Of a stretch of 9,652 nucleotides of DNA, positions 6,595 to 9,652 are shown in pieces (the first letter of the stretch is position 1; every line of letters starts with the position of its first letter). The notes below the pieces were generated by a model that saw only the letters and a list, made by a program, of their open reading frames with translations, had not been told where the DNA came from and did no database searches. The translations under genes and the position numbers were made by a program. This DNA is from Micropruina sp. (GTDB lineage Bacteria > Actinomycetota > Actinomycetes > Propionibacteriales > Propionibacteriaceae). The DNA lies in contig CP059261.1 in assembly GCA_013693855.1 (NCBI GenBank), positions 2,642,036 through 2,651,687 of the forward strand, written 5' to 3'.

Positions 6595-8179
6595 CAACCT
6601 GCAAAGTCGTGGGAGACGTGCCGAAAGCGGTCGTCGCCCGCATCGGAAAAGGCGGATTGGCGACCCCGGCTGTCCGCCTGTCAGACCAGGTGATGGTGGA
6701 CAGCGACTTCGTGGTCGTCCATGTGCCCGAACGCCCCACCCTTGGCCAGCTCGACCAGGTCGCGGACTGGCTGAACGCCGCAGGCGACATGGGCGCCCAA
6801 GCTGGCCTGACCAGTGCGGGTGGCCTCTCGGCCGATCTGGTGTGGCTGCTATTCGACCGCTCAGTGCATCCGGTGATGTTGCTCAACGTCGGGGAACAGG
6901 CCAACACCTACGCCGTCAGCATCTTCCTTGAAGCAGCAACCAAGCCGACCGATCCCGCCGCGGGCGACGTCAAGATCGGCCGCCTCTACGCCCAGTCCTC
7001 AGACATCATCGAGTACCGCCGACAGCGCTACATGTCTCTGTCGAGCGCCAAGATGCAGCCGTTCCTACAGGCGCTCCAGGAAGCGGTCCACGCAATGAGC
7101 GCACCGTTCCCGCCCCTGCCGGACGGCATCACCCACGTGCCGCCCTGGCATCCCAACGGACCACTTACATCCGCGACCAAACTCGCAAAGGGCAACATTC
7201 CGTCGCTGGCCGACATGTTCCGCCTCCACCCCACCGACGAGGCGAAACTCCGATTCAACCGCGAGCAACAGGACTGGGCCGTACCCAAGCTCCTCGTGCG
7301 AGGCGAGAGTGGCTCAGGCAAGACCCTGGTGGCCGAACTGGTACACGACCTCATCTCCAGGCGCATGGGCAGGGTGCTGCCGTTCGTCCCGATCAACTGC
7401 GCGGGACTCACCGACCGAAACCTCGTGCACGAACTGTTCGGTGCTCCGCAGGGGTTTGGACCAACGCGGCCGTCGTCGGGGATCTCGCCAAGGCAGGCTA
7501 CGGAGTCGCCTTCCTGGACGAGATCGGCGACCTCGCCCCCGAGGTCCAGCGCGCCATGTTGACATTCCTGGGCGACGGAATGATCAGGCCAACCGGCATC
7601 GAGCCCTACCCCGGGTTCGTCCGGGTCGTCGCCGCCACCAACCGTGACATCTCGCTGCTCATTGAGAAGCAGCAGTTCCGAAACGACCTGAACCAGCGAT
7701 TCTCACTCCAGGTGGAAATCCCGCCACTGCGCGAACGGGATGAAGCAGAACTCGAAGCGCTGGTGGACTTCGTGGCGCTTCACCCGCAGCGCAACCCCAA
7801 CCTGGCGGTCAGCCACATCGGGCAGGATGCGCTCAAGGAACTGAAGAAGCACGAGTACCGCAACGGCAACTTCCGTGAACTGGAGGTGATCGTCCACGAC
7901 GGCATCGGACGAGCCCGCCGCCGGCGCTCCAAGGTGCTCCAGGCGCGCGATCTCGCCTTCAGCGACCCGCACGCCGTGAGCGACCGTGAGGCCTATCTGA
8001 TCGACGTCGACGCTGCGCCGGCGGGTCCCTACCTCACCGTCAAGCGGGAGGTGGATCTAGCTAGGGTCGCCGCGCTGGCCTCGGTTCCCGTCCTCAGGGC
8101 GCCGGACACGAGCCAATACGCCGTCACGCGGGAGGCAGTCTTCCGATACCCTCCATCGGCCGCCGAGCCGACTACCTGA
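6591..8179 (+). CDS. AAA+ ATPase of the sigma-54 activator (bEBP) type with altered GAFTGA loop, about 529 residues, one apparent frameshift
   Basis: Proteins of this family use ATP hydrolysis to remodel a sigma-54-polymerase complex so that it opens DNA. The ATG overlaps the upstream stop (ATGA, 6591-6594). Residues 1-220 form an unrecognised domain where a sensor normally sits. The AAA+ domain shows Walker A GESGSGKT (238-245), ELFG (281-284), the L1 loop GVWTNA (288-293) in place of GAFTGA, Walker B VAFLDEIGD (D310, E311), sensor I AATN (348-351), FRNDLNQRF (363-371) with arginine-finger candidates R364 and R370, EIPPLRER, and sensor II GNFRELE (426-432). The last 90 residues show no Fis-type DNA-binding helix-turn-helix. 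The frame changes at G4 7451-7454, just before the GAFTGA position. One added G yields APQGVWTNAAVVGDLAKAGY and an open frame to the end. The ATPase family is certain; its partner is inferred from the neighbours. Confidence 0.88.
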
Positions 8180-8235
8180 GGCCTGCGGCGGGCATCGACG
8201 AGGGCGTCAGCGGATGCTTCCTGCGTTGTGGGGAT

Positions 8236-8249
8236 CGCCCGTTTGGGCG
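8236..8249 (+). other. Short GC hairpin between the ATPase gene and the small ORF
   Basis: CGCCC-GTTT-GGGCG is a perfect five-base-pair stem with a four-base loop, lying in the 94-base gap between the ATPase stop and ATG 8274. No T-run follows, so it is not a clear intrinsic terminator. It might slow transcription or affect mRNA stability, or be chance. Confidence 0.25.
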
Positions 8250-8273
8250 TCCGTCCACGAAGGGAAACATGCC

Positions 8274-8588
8274 ATGGCCGACTCCGCCGAAACCTACCGC
8301 GACCGCTACCGCAGCGTCATCCAGCATTACCTGGGCCACAAGGTCAGCGAGTGTTCTGTCGGGCTCAAAGTGGAACTCGATAGTGGCCTCGTCGTCCTCA
8401 TCGAGGACCGTTATGCCGTCGAAGATCCTGAGTACCTCTCCGCGAGTGCGCTCTTTGTGATTCCCGATCTCCCAGCCCCAATGCTGGAGGCCGCCGCGAA
8501 CCGTGTCACCCGCCGAGTCAAGGTCGCCAAGGCCATCTTCCGCCGCAAGGCAGTCACCCTGCACGCCCAGACCATCACGTCGGCTTGA
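8274..8588 (+). CDS. Small unrecognised protein, 104 residues as read, probably cut short by the insertion sequence
   Basis: ATG 8274 is preceded by GAAGGGA (8259-8265) at a good distance. An ATG at 8269 is in another frame, and longer in-frame starts at 8214 lack a ribosome site. The product begins MADSAETYRDRYRSVIQHYL, then has a beta-rich middle (VGLKVELDSGLVVLIEDRYA, ALFVIPDLP) and a basic helix (ANRVTRRVKVAKAIFRRK). No catalytic motif, membrane segment or signal peptide is seen and I do not recognise the family. It lies 94 bases after the ATPase gene on the same strand, so it may be the last gene of the operon. Its TGA (8586-8588) coincides with the probable outer end of the IS3 element, so its original C-terminus may lie beyond the insertion. 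Confidence 0.6.
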   Translation: MADSAETYRDRYRSVIQHYLGHKVSECSVGLKVELDSGLVVLIEDRYAVEDPEYLSASALFVIPDLPAPMLEAAANRVTRRVKVAKAIFRRKAVTLHAQTITSA

Positions 8589-8613
8589 ACCGCCCCGGCG
8601 TGTCCGGAGACTC
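8586..8613 (-). repeat. Probable terminal inverted repeat of the IS3 element (orfB-distal end)
   Basis: The segment begins TGAACCGCCCCGG and ends GGAGACTC, outside the orfB stop. It supplies the stop codon of the small upstream ORF. Only one end is visible, so the repeat cannot be confirmed by pairing. Confidence 0.45.
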
Positions 8614-8627
8614 AGTTCTTTGACTCC

Positions 8628-9563
8628 TCAGCTTGCTGCTGCGGGTTGTTGTTGAGCGTAGTGGACCTGCTCGAGGACGACCGGTGGCATGTCCCCGCAG
8701 TACTCGTTGAGGCGGCGGTGGTTGTACCAGTCGGCCCACTTCGCGGTGGCGATCTCGACGGCATCCACGTTCCTCCAGGGTCCCTGGCGGCGGATGACCT
8801 CGGTCTTGTACAGCCCGTTGATGCTCTCGGCCAGCGCATTGTCATAGCTGGAACCGACCGCCCCGACCGACGGCTGGATACCGGCGTCGGCGAGCCGCTG
8901 GCTGTGCGCCAACGAGAGGTACTGGCTGCCGTGATCGTGATGGGCGACCAGGGCAGTGAAGTCGGCCCGGTCCTCCCGCTCACGGACCCAGATGGCTTGC
9001 TCGACAGCGTCGAGGACGAGGTCGGCGGTCATGGTGGTGGCGGTGCGCCAGCCCAGGATGCGGCGGGCGTAGGCGTCGATCACGAACGCGACGTAGGTCC
9101 AGCCGGCCCAGGTGGAGACGTAGGTGAAGTCGGCCACCCACAGCCGGTTAGGCGCCAACGGTTCGAAGTTGCGCTTCACCAGGTCAGCCGGCTTGGGCCC
9201 GGCCCCGGCGATCGTGGTGCGTTTGGTCTTGCCACGGACCGCGCCGGCCAGGCCGTCGGCTCTCATCAGCCGCTCGATCGTGCAGCGGGCTACGCCGATG
9301 CCTTCCCGGTTCAGGACCAGCCACACCTTCCGTGGCCCGTACACCCCGAAGTTGTCGGCATGGACCCGGCGGATGTGTTCCAGCAGCACGGCGTCGCGTT
9401 CCTGTCGTTTCGAGGGGAGCTTGTCTTTCCACTCGTAGTAGGTCGACGGGGCGATCTTCACACCATGCTCGGACAGCACGGCACAGATCGGCTCCACACC
9501 CCATCGCAGCCCGCCGGTGGCGGGCTGGTGGTCGGCGTTCTCGCGGATGAAGTCCACGATCAC
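8628..9563 (-). CDS. IS3-family transposase OrfB (DDE integrase-type)
   Basis: This 311-residue protein is the catalytic part of an IS3 transposase, which cuts and joins the element's ends. The first third is the IS3 OrfB helical region with YGPRKVWLVLNREGIGVARC and a DNA-binding stretch. The retroviral-integrase core follows: WVADFTYV (first Asp), HHDHGSQYLS (second Asp), and SSYDNALAESINGLYKTEVI (catalytic Glu in NALAE), then WYNHRRLNEYCGDMPP near the C-terminus. Length and motif order are those of an intact family member. The frame starts with GTG whose last two bases are shared with the TGA of orfA (GTGA), so production may rely on coupling or frameshifting from orfA. No frame break is visible. 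Confidence 0.93.
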   Translation of the reverse strand: MIVDFIRENADHQPATGGLRWGVEPICAVLSEHGVKIAPSTYYEWKDKLPSKRQERDAVLLEHIRRVHADNFGVYGPRKVWLVLNREGIGVARCTIERLMRADGLAGAVRGKTKRTTIAGAGPKPADLVKRNFEPLAPNRLWVADFTYVSTWAGWTYVAFVIDAYARRILGWRTATTMTADLVLDAVEQAIWVREREDRADFTALVAHHDHGSQYLSLAHSQRLADAGIQPSVGAVGSSYDNALAESINGLYKTEVIRRQGPWRNVDAVEIATAKWADWYNHRRLNEYCGDMPPVVLEQVHYAQQQPAAAS

Positions 9564-9652
9564 TGCCCGGGCCGGTCGAGCTCGGCCGCGAAGAAAGCCG
9601 AGGCCGCCTTCAGGATCGCGTTCGCACGTCGCAGCTCCGCGTTCTCCCGCTT
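9560..9652 (-). CDS. IS3-family OrfA, C-terminal 30 codons only
   Basis: On the minus strand the frame enters at the right edge and reads KRENAELRRANAILKAASAF then FAAELDRPGQ to a TGA at 9562-9560. The heptad-like ENAELRRANAILKAASAFF is the leucine-zipper tail characteristic of IS3 OrfA, which carries the N-terminal helix-turn-helix that recognises the element's ends. The stop overlaps the orfB GTG. The N-terminal part is outside the window. Confidence 0.85.
   Translation of the reverse strand, partial: KRENAELRRANAILKAASAFFAAELDRPGQ

Larger units (their letters stand above)
8586..9652 (-). mobile_element. IS3-family insertion sequence, partial (one end and most of the element in view)
   Basis: The element holds a complete orfB and the tail of orfA on the minus strand, in the usual IS3 order. 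The likely outer end is at 8586, where TGAACCGCCCCGGCGTGTCC and the following GGAGACTC read like the terminal repeat of related actinobacterial elements as I remember them. It starts with the TG expected of IS3 termini, 42 bases from the orfB stop. The matching inverted repeat, most of orfA and the target duplication are beyond the right edge, so the boundary is inferred. The transposase frames are intact, unlike the neighbouring operon, suggesting a recent or active copy. Confidence 0.7.

Noticed and set aside
650..7460. Programmed frameshifting or transcript slippage at each homopolymer
   Set aside because: Twelve separate events would be needed, one of them at a run of only three C. No slippery heptamers or downstream structures recur. 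Base-calling error is simpler.
6591..8179. RtcR-type regulator of RNA repair
   Set aside because: The AAA+ part resembles RtcR only as any bEBP does. The N-terminal domain does not look like RtcR by eye and no rtcA/rtcB genes are nearby.
1..9652. CRISPR array, tRNA, rRNA or riboswitch
   Set aside because: No regularly spaced direct repeats, tRNA-like cloverleaf or rRNA sequence was noticed on either strand.

Overview
The window is GC-rich with strong G/C at third codon positions, GGAGG-type ribosome binding sites and an actinobacterial-style IS3 transposase. This suggests an actinobacterium (Streptomyces/Pseudonocardia/Frankia-like). The genus cannot be fixed from the sequence.

Layout: (i) 1-195, minus strand: the start of an unrecognised small protein that runs off the left edge. 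(ii) 196-395: a divergent intergenic region with one possible very short ORF and weak promoter candidates. (iii) 396-8179, plus strand: a tightly packed four-gene operon. Its genes are a divergent RNA polymerase beta subunit, a short divergent beta' subunit, a protein whose C-terminal half resembles sigma-54 (RpoN), and an AAA+ ATPase of the sigma-54 activator (bEBP) type. The joins are a stop codon overlapping a Shine-Dalgarno site, then two ATGA overlaps. (iv) 8274-8588: a small unrecognised ORF whose stop codon appears to lie in the end of an insertion sequence. (v) about 8586-9652, minus strand: an IS3-family element (complete orfB, the last 30 codons of orfA) running off the right edge.

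The operon reads as a self-contained, non-housekeeping sigma-54-type transcription apparatus: its own catalytic core, its own sigma-54-like factor and its own ATPase activator. Key catalytic residues are present: the beta' DFDGD triad, the beta lysines of GDK-N7-K, the trigger-loop Met/His and four zinc cysteines. The beta' N-terminal clamp and zinc region, the beta rifampicin-pocket sequence, sigma-54 region I and the activator GAFTGA loop are reduced or altered. Sigma-54 is generally regarded as missing from Actinobacteria, which makes this set striking. I do not recall a characterised system of this composition.

The four genes are broken on paper by twelve apparent frameshifts. All have the same sign (one base missing), and eleven map to C or G runs of 3-5 bases. 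Restoring one base at each gives full-length frames with family motifs running straight across the joins and no internal stops. Homopolymer undercalling is a better explanation than gene decay. Corrected lengths are about 970, 768, 326 and 529 residues. All residue numbers below use these corrected frames, and all family alignments were made by eye from memory.
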